Below are positions 1-8,605 of a DNA stretch of 64,000 bases, piece after piece. Where the stretch lies: positions 124,001 to 188,000 of the forward strand of contig NZ_PVTP01000002.1 in NCBI RefSeq assembly GCF_003003285.1, given 5' to 3'. The notes below the pieces were generated by a model that was given only the letters and a program-made list of their open reading frames with translations, had not been told where the DNA came from and made no database searches. Within the stretch, counting starts at the first letter, position 1. Each line of letters begins with the position of its first letter. The DNA is from Yoonia maritima. Lineage in GTDB: Bacteria; Pseudomonadota; Alphaproteobacteria; Rhodobacterales; Rhodobacteraceae. The position numbers were made by a program, and so were the translations under genes.

Positions 1-156
1 CGATAAAACCACGCCAAGCGTCACGTTCACTTACCGCGCCACCCACTGTTTCCATCCGCGCAGAACGCGTTGCCCAAGCGGTGAATGCCGCTAGGTCGCG
101 CTTTTCTGGGCCGCGAAGGACCAGACGTGCTGTGCAAAGGGTGGGAGCGGGAGTCA
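1..156 (-). CDS. GNAT-family N-acetyltransferase, N-terminal part
   Basis: This gene runs off the left edge, so only about 52 residues are visible. They read MTPAPTLCTARLVLRGP, then roughly 35 more residues ending in WRGFI. The opening pattern, a short lead followed by T-x-R-L-x-L-R, is the usual start of RimJ/RimL-type acetyltransferases. The ATG lies 4 bp after the ffh stop codon on the same strand, and a GGGAAG ribosome site lies inside the ffh end. It is therefore probably co-transcribed with ffh. The acetyl-CoA binding motif would lie outside the window, so the substrate cannot be judged. Confidence 0.7.
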
Positions 157-160
157 TTGG

Positions 161-1660
161 TTACTTTTTCTTCCCGAAACCAGACAGACCGGGTGGCAGG
201 CCCATGCCGCCGCCAAGACCGGGCAGACCACCGGGCATTTTGCCTTGCAGGGCTTTAGCCGCTTCTTCCATGGCTTTTGGGTCGTTCATGTCGGGCATTC
301 CAGCTGGCATACCGCCGCCTTTGCCGAACATGCCTTTCATGGCTTGTTTCAGCATGCCGCCTTTGCCCATCTTCTTCATCATGTCAGCCATCTGACGATG
401 CTGTTTGACCAGCTTGTTCAGTTCAGACACTTCAAGACCGGCACCTTTGGCGATCCGCTTTTTGCGTGATGCGGCCAGTAGGTCAGGGTTCGCCCGTTCC
501 TTTTTCGTCATGGAATTGATCAGCGCAATTTGGCGTTTCAGGATGCTATCATCCATGCCAGCAGCGGCCATCTGTTTACCCATTTTGGCAGCGCCCGGCA
601 TCATGCCCATCATACCTTCCATGCCGCCCATCTTGAGCATCTGCTCGAGCTGCATTTTCAGGTCGTTCATGTTGAAACGGCCCTTTTGGAACCGCTTCAT
701 CATGCGTTCGGCTTGTTCAGCCTCGATGGTTTCTTGGGCTTTTTCGACGAGCGCAACGATGTCACCCATGCCAAGGATACGACCAGCGATCCGGTCAGGC
801 TCAAAGGTTTCAATCGCGTCTAGCTTTTCACCGACACCGACAAAGCGGATCGGTTTGCCAGTGATCGCACGCATCGAAAGCGCCGCACCACCGCGACCGT
901 CACCGTCCATACGTGTCAGGACGACGCCAGAAACGCCGATTTTGTCGTCAAATTCTTGGGCGACGTTGACCGCGTCTTGACCTGTCAGGCCGTCGACGAC
1001 CAGCAGTGTCTCGCGTGGGCTAACGGCGTCACGCACCGCCGCTGCCTGCGCGATCAGTTCTTGGTCAATATGCAACCGGCCCGCAGTATCGAGCATATAG
1101 ACGTCATAACCACCAAGGCCGGCTTGTGTCTTGGCGCGTTTTGCAATCGCAACCGGATCTTCGCCTTTGACGATTGGCAGCGTGTCCACGCCAATCTGAC
1201 CACCAAGGATTTGCAGCTGCTCCATCGCCGCTGGGCGGTTCACGTCGAGTGACGCCATCAACACGCGCTTGCCTTCACGTTCTTTCAAACGCTTAGCTAG
1301 TTTCGCAGTTGTTGTTGTCTTACCGGAACCTTGCAGGCCGACCATCAGGATCGGGGCAGGCGGGTTGTCGATTTTCAGCGCGCCTGGGTCTTCGTCACCG
1401 GTTAGGATATGCTGCAGTTCGTCATGAACGATCTTAACGACCTGTTGGCCGGGTGTGATCGACTTAGTAACGGCCTGACCTGTTGCTTTATCCTGAACGG
1501 CCTTGATGAAATCACGCGCCACCGGCAGCGAGACGTCAGCCTCAAGCAATGCCACGCGGACTTCGCGTAGCGCGGTTTTGACGTCGTCGTCAGATAGCGC
1601 ACCCTGTTTGGTGAGCTTGTCAAAGACGCCTGAAAGGCGGTCGGATAGATTCTCAAACAT
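161..1660 (-). CDS. ffh: Signal recognition particle protein Ffh (SRP54)
   Basis: This is the GTPase subunit of the signal recognition particle. It binds 4.5S RNA and signal peptides of membrane proteins and docks with FtsY. The start MFENLSDRLSG gives 499 residues, the usual length; the upstream in-frame extension is not family-like. The N domain fills about residues 1-90. The G domain has the P-loop GLQGSGKTTTT near residue 110 and DTAGR near residue 190. From about residue 330 the methionine-rich M domain follows, with many M, G and K residues up to the GFGKKK end. It is followed at 4 bp by a GNAT gene. Confidence 0.98.
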   Translation of the reverse strand: MFENLSDRLSGVFDKLTKQGALSDDDVKTALREVRVALLEADVSLPVARDFIKAVQDKATGQAVTKSITPGQQVVKIVHDELQHILTGDEDPGALKIDNPPAPILMVGLQGSGKTTTTAKLAKRLKEREGKRVLMASLDVNRPAAMEQLQILGGQIGVDTLPIVKGEDPVAIAKRAKTQAGLGGYDVYMLDTAGRLHIDQELIAQAAAVRDAVSPRETLLVVDGLTGQDAVNVAQEFDDKIGVSGVVLTRMDGDGRGGAALSMRAITGKPIRFVGVGEKLDAIETFEPDRIAGRILGMGDIVALVEKAQETIEAEQAERMMKRFQKGRFNMNDLKMQLEQMLKMGGMEGMMGMMPGAAKMGKQMAAAGMDDSILKRQIALINSMTKKERANPDLLAASRKKRIAKGAGLEVSELNKLVKQHRQMADMMKKMGKGGMLKQAMKGMFGKGGGMPAGMPDMNDPKAMEEAAKALQGKMPGGLPGLGGGMGLPPGLSGFGKKK

Positions 1661-1816
1661 AGGCCTTGGCCCCTCGCGTCGTTTCGGTTGCCTTGCGTAT
1701 ATAGGAACGCTCGGCGTAAAGCAGTAGCGCCCCCGTGGGCGCAACGCGCTGACGGAGGGCGATCCCCTAGATTTCGGGGACCGGAAAGCTGGTGCTATCC
1801 GGGTGTTGGGTCGCGT

Positions 1817-2332
1817 TTACGCTCGCATGGCGTCTGAGTCAACATCCTGCGCTAGCCAGTCGTTAATGGCTTTGGCAACGTCATTTGCTCTACGTTCCGC
1901 GATGCGACCGTTTTCGTATGAAGCCGTCAGGGGATGCGTACCTTCGTCCATTCCACCATCCAGTATCACTGCCACGTGTTGAAATTTTTTATTGGGTTCG
2001 CGAGGGGAGGAATATGTCTGAACCTCTGCGCGTGCCACATTCGCAAGCTCGTGGCGAACACGCGTGCGCCCAAAGACAGTGCTTCGCCTGATTTCAAACA
2101 GATTTCGGCTACGGTCAAATAGAACGTCGATCCGCTTTACCGCCGCGCAAAAAATGACGCCGACCGCTATCGCTATCAATGTTAGCATCACGCCTGCAAA
2201 GGTATCGCCATTGGTGAAGTTATGAAGCGCCCAGCCGACCAAGGCGACAATTGCAGCACAAATCGTGAGGCCAGCTGCCCACGGCACGTTTTGTACAATT
2301 AGCTGCTCTGGCGTCTTATTCGCGATCTTCAT
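1817..2332 (-). CDS. Hypothetical membrane protein with two N-terminal helices
   Basis: The 171-residue product has two likely membrane segments, about residues 18-36 and 44-64. A soluble C-terminal part of about 100 residues follows and begins with FDRSRNLFEIRRSTVFG. That part looks like a small beta-rich domain, similar in style to the PH-like domains of small bacterial membrane proteins, but I do not recognise the family. It is divergent from the LysR gene at 2444 with about 110 bp between them. No strong ribosome site precedes the ATG. The function is unknown. Confidence 0.6.
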   Translation of the reverse strand: MKIANKTPEQLIVQNVPWAAGLTICAAIVALVGWALHNFTNGDTFAGVMLTLIAIAVGVIFCAAVKRIDVLFDRSRNLFEIRRSTVFGRTRVRHELANVARAEVQTYSSPREPNKKFQHVAVILDGGMDEGTHPLTASYENGRIAERRANDVAKAINDWLAQDVDSDAMRA

Positions 2333-2443
2333 TGGTGTAATATGGGTGCTAATTCCGTTAATTTCCAGAGAATTAGCTTTGCGGTCTTGAACATACCGCC
2401 CCTTTTTCTATCTTAGCTGTTAATAAACGCACAGGGGCGGCAC

Positions 2444-3322
2444 ATGGATAACTGGGACGAAATTCGCACTGCGTATCAAGTGGCCCGTAAAGGAACAGTG
2501 AGCGGCGCAGCGGACGCTCTTGGGGTTCATCATGCCACAGTCATTCGCCATATTGATGCGTTAGAGACCCGATTGGGGGTTAAGCTGTTTCAGCGGCATG
2601 CACGCGGTTACACGGCGACCGAGGCGGGGCAGGACCTGTTGCAGGTCGCCCAAGCAACGGATGATCAATTCACGCAGTTGGCTGGCCGCATCAAAGGGCA
2701 GGGCGAGGGCGTGTCCGGCGATCTGGTCGTCACATCGCTTGAGATGGTGTCGGACTTGCTGACCCCGATCTTGACCCGTTTCCAAGCAAACCACCCAGAG
2801 GTGCGCGTCCGTTATCGGACCGGCGACCGTGTTTTCCGTTTGGAATATGGTGAGGCACATGTTGCCGTTCGGGCAGGGCGTATGCCCGAAGAACCCGACA
2901 ATGTCGTTCAGCCGTTTATGTCACAGCGCATGGCGCTTGTTGCTTCGGCTCCTTATGTCGAAAAATACGGTATCCCGAAGGGTATTGAGGAATTCAAAGA
3001 CCATATCTTTGTCGGACATGACGACGATAATAGTCGGGCCCCCTTTGCTAAATGGATGCGCGATAACATTCCAAGCAATCGTATCGTCTATCTGGCAAGT
3101 GAAAACCGCCACATGCGCGACGCAGTGTTGACCGGGGCGGGCATTGGTTTTGTTCAAAGCCATTTGCTGAAACGAGATCTTGGCCTGACCGAAGTGATCC
3201 CCCCACAAGAAGAATGGGAATCAGCCCTATGGTTGGTGACCCATGTTGATCTGCACCGCACGACCAAGGTGCAGGCATTCCTGCGATTCTTGAAAGACGA
3301 AGTAAAAGGCATGAGCTGCTAA
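2444..3322 (+). CDS. LysR-family transcriptional regulator
   Basis: The protein has 292 residues. An N-terminal winged helix-turn-helix lies at about residues 5-62 (GAADALGVHHATVIRHIDAL), then a linker helix and a periplasmic-binding-like effector domain from about residue 92. The ATG follows an AGGGGC ribosome site. Its stop codon overlaps the start of the next gene (TAATG), so regulator and transporter form one transcript. A LysR gene fused this tightly to an EamA transporter suggests that it controls that exporter; this is inference from context. The effector is unknown. Confidence 0.9.
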   Translation: MDNWDEIRTAYQVARKGTVSGAADALGVHHATVIRHIDALETRLGVKLFQRHARGYTATEAGQDLLQVAQATDDQFTQLAGRIKGQGEGVSGDLVVTSLEMVSDLLTPILTRFQANHPEVRVRYRTGDRVFRLEYGEAHVAVRAGRMPEEPDNVVQPFMSQRMALVASAPYVEKYGIPKGIEEFKDHIFVGHDDDNSRAPFAKWMRDNIPSNRIVYLASENRHMRDAVLTGAGIGFVQSHLLKRDLGLTEVIPPQEEWESALWLVTHVDLHRTTKVQAFLRFLKDEVKGMSC

Positions 3323-4197
3323 TGAAGCCTTCACATGCTGGGCATCTCGCGATGCTTTCGTTTTCGGTGTTGATTGCCGGGTCTTTCTCGCTTGGTGCGC
3401 TGGCCGCAAATGAAATTACCCCATTGGCGCTGAACTCAGTTCGGTTTTGGATTGCCTGTGCAATTATCGGTACCGCAGCAATGGTAACGACTGGTATCCC
3501 ACGATCTGCTGCGCAGGCACCGTGGCGTTATCTTGTGCTGGCCGGGTTCTTTACAACCTATTTCGTTTTGATGTTTGAAGGCCTGAAAACCGCAGCGCCA
3601 GTCAGTGCGGCGGCGGTATTCACATTGACCCCGATCCTAAGCGCAGCGTTCGGCTGGCTGCTTTTGCGTCAAGTGTTGACTGGGCGCATGGCGCTCGCCC
3701 TCGGCATCGGTGCACTGGGCGCCATTTGGGTGATTTTCCGTGCCGATATTCCAGCCATTCTACGGTTTCAGATTGGTGCGGGTGAAGTCATATATTTCTG
3801 GGGCTGCGTCGCCCACGCCGCCTATACGCCGCTTGTGCGCAAGCTGAACCGGGGCGAACCAACGCTCGTGTTTACTTTTGGTACGCTGGTTGCGGGCGCA
3901 ATTATTCTTACGTTCGTTGGCTGGAACGATCTAGTCACGACTGATTGGGCGCATCTACCGAATATCGTATGGATCACAATCGTTTATACAGCCGTTATCG
4001 CAAGCGCGACCACCTTTACGCTATTGCAGTTCGCTGCATTGCGCCTGCCAAGTTCAAAGGTGATGGCTTATACTTACCTAACACCATCTTGGGTGATCGT
4101 ATGGGATATTGCACTGGGGGGAACTGCGCCGCCGGCAATGGTATTGCTTGGGCTGATATTGACGGTTGTCGCTTTGGTAATGCTGCTGCGGGATTAG
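3322..4197 (+). CDS. EamA-family (DMT) transporter
   Basis: This 291-residue protein is almost entirely hydrophobic, with about ten membrane helices in two EamA repeats. Features such as AANEITPLALNSVRFWIA in the first repeat and the proline-containing TPILSAAFGWLLL segment fit the drug/metabolite transporter superfamily. It probably exports a small metabolite across the inner membrane. It is translationally coupled to the LysR regulator (1-bp overlap) and ends 3 bp from the convergent ArsR-type gene. The substrate cannot be read from the sequence. Confidence 0.9.
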   Translation: MKPSHAGHLAMLSFSVLIAGSFSLGALAANEITPLALNSVRFWIACAIIGTAAMVTTGIPRSAAQAPWRYLVLAGFFTTYFVLMFEGLKTAAPVSAAAVFTLTPILSAAFGWLLLRQVLTGRMALALGIGALGAIWVIFRADIPAILRFQIGAGEVIYFWGCVAHAAYTPLVRKLNRGEPTLVFTFGTLVAGAIILTFVGWNDLVTTDWAHLPNIVWITIVYTAVIASATTFTLLQFAALRLPSSKVMAYTYLTPSWVIVWDIALGGTAPPAMVLLGLILTVVALVMLLRD

Positions 4198-4200
4198 TCG

Positions 4201-4521
4201 CTATTTCAGTTGCGTGGCGAGGAATGCTTCGAATGCGTCTAGGTCGATGGCATCCATCTGTCCAAAGGCTTGCATCCAAACTGATGCTTCGCGCATTGCG
4301 TCTGGTTCAAGCTTACACCATTTCACGCGGCCGCGTTTTTCCTGACTGATGAGCCCGGCCGTTGTCAGGACACCTAAGTGTTTGGAAATTGCGGCCAGCG
4401 ATACTTCGAATGGTTCAGCGACGTCGGTGACAGCCATGTCGTCCTCTAACAACATCGCAAGGATCGCGCGGCGTGTCGGGTCGGCTAGGGCAGAAAATAT
4501 GATGTCGAGCTTTTGCGTCAT
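4201..4521 (-). CDS. ArsR/SmtB-family helix-turn-helix regulator
   Basis: The 106-residue protein is a single winged helix domain. It includes the hallmark ALADPTRRAILAML near the N-terminus and the recognition helix region SLAAISKHLGVLTTAGLI. The ATG at 4521 is preferred over an upstream TTG because AGGACG sits about 9 bases upstream. It lacks a clear CxC metal site in the recognition helix, so it is more like the non-metal (SdpR-like) ArsR proteins. Its target is unknown. It is convergent with the EamA transporter and far from arsH at 42.9 kb. Confidence 0.85.
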   Translation of the reverse strand: MTQKLDIIFSALADPTRRAILAMLLEDDMAVTDVAEPFEVSLAAISKHLGVLTTAGLISQEKRGRVKWCKLEPDAMREASVWMQAFGQMDAIDLDAFEAFLATQLK

Positions 4522-4563
4522 AGGCTGACGTCCTAACAATGATATCGCAGGCAGGCCAGCGTT

Positions 4564-4755
4564 TCATAACAAGGGGCGATCTTTCGAATCTGAAGGCCAG
4601 ACAAAACGATGACGTTCCAGTTCAGCGGGCGTCATTCCAACATCGCGTGCGATATGATCACTGATATGCATCGGGCATTTCGCGGAGTTCGGGCGCAGGA
4701 CATCGATAAACCGACGCCATATGCCCACGCATATAGGCATTGATTTCAATAACAT
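4564..4755 (-). CDS. Small DUF1127-like protein
   Basis: This 63-residue basic protein ends in SDHIARDVGMTPAELERHRF, followed by WPS. That matches the short conserved C-terminal pattern (RDIG...E) of DUF1127-type small proteins, which are common in Roseobacters. The first ATG, at 4755, has only a weak ribosome site; an internal start is possible. It is upstream of, and on the same strand as, the ArsR-type gene, with about 40 bp between them. The molecular role is unknown here; some DUF1127 proteins elsewhere affect RNA turnover and phosphate or oxidative stress responses. Confidence 0.55.
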   Translation of the reverse strand: MLLKSMPICVGIWRRFIDVLRPNSAKCPMHISDHIARDVGMTPAELERHRFVWPSDSKDRPLL

Positions 4756-4859
4756 TGTCTATCTTTCGGGGTGTATCGTGAATTATGATGCCAGAATGTA
4801 ACCTGTGATATCAAAGTGAATTTCTTGACATTATATGTGTGAAAAAGTCACGATTTGTC

Positions 4860-5747
4860 ATGGCAAGATCATTACCATCGTTAAATGCGTTGCGCGCGTT
4901 CGAAGCCGCAGGCCGTCACGAGAGCTTTTCGCGTGCCGCGAATGAACTGGGCGTCAGTCATTCCGCCATTAGCCGTCACGTGCGCGGGCTAGAAGACCGG
5001 ATTGGTGCGCAGTTGTTTCGCGACCTTCCGCGTGGGGTGGCGTTAACGCAGGCAGGTGCGCGTTATTTGGCGGCGCTTAGCCCTGCATTTGATCGTATTG
5101 CCGAAGCGTCTGAGGTATTCGCGCAGCGACCTGCAGGGCAAGTAACCGTAGATGCAGAGCCGCTCTTCGCTGCTAATTGGCTGATTCCCCGCTTGAATGA
5201 CTTCTATCAAAAATACCCAGATATCGAGCTTCGGCTGGAGGCAAGCACCATGCTTGCGGATATCGCCCGGTACGAGGTCGACGTGGCGATCCGGTTTTAC
5301 CACGCAGGCCCGCCAAGCGATGATGGGCTACTTATTAGTAATGCGCCGCTCTATCCATTCGCAGCGCCGTCATTGGTCCCGGACCCCTTATCGCCGGCAG
5401 ATTTGTTAAAGCTCCCACTGTTACGCGACCGGTACGAGGACACTTGGGCCAAGTGGGCAGCAGTCTGCGGCTGTGATCTATCGCATGTGGCGCAATCCGA
5501 TTGGCGGCTTCGGTCGGTGTTGTCATATGCCGCAGCTTTAGCCGGGCAGGGTGTCTTGCTTACCTCGGCAGACGTGACAGAGGGTGACGTCAATGCGGGC
5601 CGCCTTGTTCAGTGTTCAGACATCGGGTTCCGAATGGGCAGCTATCATCTTGTCGCGGGCGAAGGCGTAATGCGGCGCGGGCCAGCGCGATTATTTCGGG
5701 ATTGGTTGCTTGATCAAAGTGCACTGTTGCGGTCGACCTCGGGATAG
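4860..5747 (+). CDS. LysR-family regulator, GcvA-like
   Basis: The protein begins MARSLPSLNALRAFEAAGRH, the typical opening of GcvA/AmpR-type LysR regulators, and has a helix-turn-helix at about residues 8-65 (ELGVSHSAISRHVRGLE). An effector-binding domain follows from about residue 90. A GTG at 4839 would add seven residues, but the ATG at 4860 aligns with the family start. Neither has a good ribosome site. No divergent partner gene is adjacent and the F0 operon lies downstream, so the target is not evident. Confidence 0.87.
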   Translation: MARSLPSLNALRAFEAAGRHESFSRAANELGVSHSAISRHVRGLEDRIGAQLFRDLPRGVALTQAGARYLAALSPAFDRIAEASEVFAQRPAGQVTVDAEPLFAANWLIPRLNDFYQKYPDIELRLEASTMLADIARYEVDVAIRFYHAGPPSDDGLLISNAPLYPFAAPSLVPDPLSPADLLKLPLLRDRYEDTWAKWAAVCGCDLSHVAQSDWRLRSVLSYAAALAGQGVLLTSADVTEGDVNAGRLVQCSDIGFRMGSYHLVAGEGVMRRGPARLFRDWLLDQSALLRSTSG

Positions 5748-5865
5748 TTAACGAAATGGTTGAATGTCATATTCCGCTAAGCTTGCGGGTTTATGCGCTG
5801 AATTTGAAAATGTGACCGTAATATTTTCGTTAAAATACAGTGTATTACATATACTTCACGTTTGC

Positions 5866-5894
5866 TTGACTCTGAGCGAGGTGGAACCTAAACC
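5866..5894 (+). promoter_or_regulatory. Possible promoter of the F0 ATP synthase operon
   Basis: TTGACT and TAAACC are spaced by 17 bases and lie 30 bp before the atpI ATG. The -35 box is good and the -10 box is poor. It is the best candidate in the 176-bp gap after the LysR gene, which otherwise shows only AT-rich sequence. Confidence 0.3.
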
Positions 5895-5923
5895 ATGCCC
5901 AACCTTCCGAGGGGACCAAATAC

Positions 5924-6259
5924 ATGTCTGACCCGCACGACGCTGACCGCCTAAAGGCATTAGAAGCGAAGATCGCAGCGTTAAAAACGCCTGAGCCAGA
6001 CAAGGACCACTCAGAAGAACATTATTCCCAAGCGCAACTTGCTTGGCGGATGGTGATAGAGCTAGTTGCCGGTCTCGCGATCGGCTTTGGCATCGGATAC
6101 GGGCTGGATACCTTGTTTGGGACCATGCCGATTTTTCTGGTGCTGTTCATATTGTTTGGCCTCGCGGCTGGTGTTCTCACCATGATGCGATCCGCCAAAG
6201 AAGTGCAATTGAAGCAGCAAAGTGCTGCGGAAGAAGAGGGTGACGCAAGTGGCGACTGA
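5924..6259 (+). CDS. atpI: F0F1 ATP synthase accessory protein AtpI
   Basis: This 111-residue protein has two membrane helices, about residues 42-62 and 66-86, with the glycine-rich pattern [17 protein letters not shown]. This is the AtpI/Q subunit of alphaproteobacterial F0 operons. AtpI helps assemble the c-ring and may help with Mg2+ supply. The polar N-terminus contains many charged residues. It is the first gene of the F0 operon and its 3' end overlaps atpB. The ATG follows GAGGGGACC. Confidence 0.92.
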   Translation: MSDPHDADRLKALEAKIAALKTPEPDKDHSEEHYSQAQLAWRMVIELVAGLAIGFGIGYGLDTLFGTMPIFLVLFILFGLAAGVLTMMRSAKEVQLKQQSAAEEEGDASGD

Positions 6260-7007
6260 GACAGAAGCAGCTTCCGAAGGTGGTCTGGTTTTTCATCCGT
6301 TGGATCAATTCATTCCAAAGTCGCTGTTCGGCGACGGCGCGGTGCATTGGTACACCCCATCAAATCTGACCCTATGGCTGGCCATTCTGGTTCTTTGCGT
6401 CATCGGCGTGTTCGTTTTGGGTAGCCGCGGTCGCGGCATCGTACCATCACGTATCCAATCCGTAGGCGAGCTGATGTACGGCTTCGTTTACAAGATGATT
6501 GAAGACGTCACTGGCAAAGATGCTGTCAAATACTTCCCATACATCATGACTCTCTTCGTGTTCGTGTTATTTGCGAACTATCTGGCGCTACTGCCAATGT
6601 CTTATAGCCCGACATCTATGATTGCGATTACTGCGGTTCTTGGTTTCGGTGTCTTTATCGCAATCACTGTTCTTGGATTTGTTAAGCATGGCGCTGCGTT
6701 CCTAGGTCTGTTCTGGATGAAAGACGCGCCGGGCTTTTTGCGCCCAATTATCGCGATCATCGAAGTTATCTCTTACTTCGTGCGCCCGGTCAGCCTGTCC
6801 ATTCGTTTGGCTGGTAACATCACTGCTGGTCACGTTGTGATCAAAGTTTTCGCAGGCTTTGCCGCGCTGACATTGGCTAGCCCCGCAGCGATCCTTGGTA
6901 TCGTCGCTATCTACGGTCTTGAGATCTTGGTGGCTGGTATTCAGGCTTATGTTTTCACGATCTTGACGTGTGTCTATCTAAAAGACGCGCTTCACCCCGC
7001 ACACTAA
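6249..7007 (+). CDS. atpB: ATP synthase F0 subunit a
   Basis: Subunit a forms the proton half-channels against the c-ring. With the GTG start at 6249 it has 252 residues. The GAAGAAGAGG ribosome site lies about 9 bases upstream of that GTG and too close to the earlier GTG at 6240, which decides the start. The essential arginine is in SLSIRLAGN (about residue 186). The helix-rich C-terminus ends in [11 protein letters not shown]. It overlaps atpI by 11 bp. A stem-loop separates it from atpE. Confidence 0.96.
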   Translation: MATETEAASEGGLVFHPLDQFIPKSLFGDGAVHWYTPSNLTLWLAILVLCVIGVFVLGSRGRGIVPSRIQSVGELMYGFVYKMIEDVTGKDAVKYFPYIMTLFVFVLFANYLALLPMSYSPTSMIAITAVLGFGVFIAITVLGFVKHGAAFLGLFWMKDAPGFLRPIIAIIEVISYFVRPVSLSIRLAGNITAGHVVIKVFAGFAALTLASPAAILGIVAIYGLEILVAGIQAYVFTILTCVYLKDALHPAH

Positions 7008-7014
7008 TCACCAC

Positions 7015-7036
7015 AAGGGTGGGCAATTCCACCCTT
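7015..7036 (+). other. Intercistronic stem-loop between atpB and atpE
   Basis: AAGGGTGG and CCACCCTT form an 8-bp perfect stem with the 6-base loop GCAATT. It lies 8 bp after the atpB stop codon. No T-run follows, so it is not a normal terminator. It may stabilise or process the mRNA so that subunit c, needed in many copies, is made in excess; that role is inferred. Confidence 0.5.
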
Positions 7037-7067
7037 TACTAAACTTCCAATCGTAAGGAGAATTCTC

Positions 7068-7289
7068 ATGGAAGGCGATATCGCAAGCATCGGTGCCGGT
7101 CTGGCAGCAATCGGTTCAGGCATTGCAGCCATCGGCGTTGGTAACGTTGCTGGTAACTACCTGGCAGGCGCACTGCGCAACCCATCAGCTGCTGCTTCGC
7201 AGACAGCGACACTGTTTATCGGCCTAGCATTCGCCGAAGCTCTGGGGATCTTCTCGTTCCTCGTCGCGCTTCTGCTGAAGTTCGCTTAA
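7068..7289 (+). CDS. atpE: ATP synthase F0 subunit c
   Basis: The proteolipid forms the rotor ring. The 73 residues form two hydrophobic helices joined by the polar loop R37-N38-P39. The proton-carrying carboxylate is E57 in GLAFAEALG. The first helix is rich in glycine and alanine. A strong TAAGGAG site precedes the ATG, fitting the high output this subunit needs. Length and sequence pattern are standard for alphaproteobacteria. Confidence 0.97.
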   Translation: MEGDIASIGAGLAAIGSGIAAIGVGNVAGNYLAGALRNPSAAASQTATLFIGLAFAEALGIFSFLVALLLKFA

Positions 7290-7369
7290 GTACAAGCCGT
7301 TATCCTTACGTCTGGTTGGTGCGGTAATCTGCGCTAACCAGTAAAATCACAAGGTATTCGGGGGCCACG

Positions 7370-7918
7370 ATGGCAACAGAAACACACGAAACCGTAGCAA
7401 GCGCATGCTTGGACTCGCACGGCGGTGCCATCGGTATGCCGCAGCTTTGCGGTGAATGGATTCCACACCAGATATTCTGGCTTCTTGTCGCACTTGCCGC
7501 GACATTCTTTGTGATGTCACGCATCGCACTGCCCCGCATCGCTGCGGTTCTGGCAGAGCGTTCCGGCACAATCACAAACGACCTTGCCGCTGCAGAAGAG
7601 CTAAAGAATAAAGCATCTGAAGCAGAAGCTGCGTATGACAAGGCGCTTGTTGATGCACGTGCACAGGCCCAGCAGATCGTTGCTGAAGCCAAAGCAGAAA
7701 TTCAGGCAGACCTAGATGTTGAGCTTGCGAAAGCTGACGAACAGATCGCTGCTAAGACAGCCGAAAGCGAAGCGGCAATTGCCGAAATTCGCGATGGCGC
7801 TGTTAAATCCGTCACCGACGTTGCCAAAGCGACAGCCAAAGAATTGGTTGCTGCGATGGGTGGCAAGGCTGACGCAAAAACCATCACCGCTGCGGTGACG
7901 GCACGGATGAAAGGCTAA
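7370..7918 (+). CDS. atpX: ATP synthase F0 subunit b'
   Basis: The protein has 182 residues. A short N-terminal tail is followed by one membrane helix (about residues 35-55, [16 protein letters not shown]). A long alanine/glutamate-rich coiled coil then runs to the end and forms half of the peripheral stalk. Alphaproteobacteria and photosynthetic bacteria carry two b-type genes, b' and b; this first copy is b' by order and by its C-terminal [10 protein letters not shown] region. It ends 3 bp before atpF. Confidence 0.92.
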   Translation: MATETHETVASACLDSHGGAIGMPQLCGEWIPHQIFWLLVALAATFFVMSRIALPRIAAVLAERSGTITNDLAAAEELKNKASEAEAAYDKALVDARAQAQQIVAEAKAEIQADLDVELAKADEQIAAKTAESEAAIAEIRDGAVKSVTDVAKATAKELVAAMGGKADAKTITAAVTARMKG

Positions 7919-7921
7919 GTC

Positions 7922-8479
7922 ATGCGTTTGATTTTCACCGCACTCTTCGCCCTGAGCGCTTCACCTGCATTCGCAGCAAGCGGTCCTTTCTTTTCGCTAA
8001 AGAACACAGACTTTGTTGTTCTTCTCGCGTTCCTGATCCTTGTCGGTATTATGCTGTACATGAAGGTCCCAAAGGCCATCGGTGACATGCTTGATAAACG
8101 TGCAGTCAGCATTAAATCTGAACTGGACGAAGCCAAGGCATTGCGTGAGGAAGCACAGTCTTTGCTGGCTTCTTACGAGCGCAAGCAAAAAGAAGTTCAA
8201 GCGCAAGCTGAACGGATTGTTGCATCTGCGAAGGACGAAGCAACCAAAGCTGCTGCCACAGCTAAGGAAGAAATCGCCACTTCGATCACGCGCCGTCTGG
8301 CCGCTGCTGAAGAGCAGATCGCGAGTGCACAAGCTGCCGCTGTCAAAGATGTGCGCGACCAAGCAATTGTTGTTGCTGTCGGCGCTGCAAAAGATGTGAT
8401 TTCTAACCAGATGGACGCAAAATCCGCTGGTTCATTGATCGACGACGCAATCGCTACGGTTGGTGACAAGCTGCACTAG
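7922..8479 (+). CDS. atpF: ATP synthase F0 subunit b
   Basis: The protein has 185 residues. The N-terminus MRLIFTALFALSASPAFAA resembles a cleavable signal peptide, as is usual for Rhodobacterales subunit b. A membrane helix follows (about residues 29-48, TDFVVLLAFLILVGIMLYM), then a long charged coiled coil that makes the second arm of the peripheral stalk. It is the last gene of the F0 operon and is followed by a strong terminator. The F1 genes are not in this window, which is normal for the group. Confidence 0.95.
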   Translation: MRLIFTALFALSASPAFAASGPFFSLKNTDFVVLLAFLILVGIMLYMKVPKAIGDMLDKRAVSIKSELDEAKALREEAQSLLASYERKQKEVQAQAERIVASAKDEATKAAATAKEEIATSITRRLAAAEEQIASAQAAAVKDVRDQAIVVAVGAAKDVISNQMDAKSAGSLIDDAIATVGDKLH

Positions 8480-8511
8480 TCCATTTGTGGAACACCACAT
8501 CGCACTATTTT

Positions 8512-8546
8512 AAAGCCCGGATGCAGCCAAGCATCCGGGCTTTTTC
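8512..8546 (+). terminator. Intrinsic terminator of the F0 operon
   Basis: A 13-bp perfect stem (8512-8524 with 8531-8543, core GCCCGGATGC) has a 6-base loop and ends in five T. It lies 32 bp after the atpF stop codon. Confidence 0.92.
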
Positions 8547-8605
8547 GTTGACACACTGTTGGGCTGTCGCAACAGTCGCCTTATGCCGATTATGAAAACG
8601 AATAT

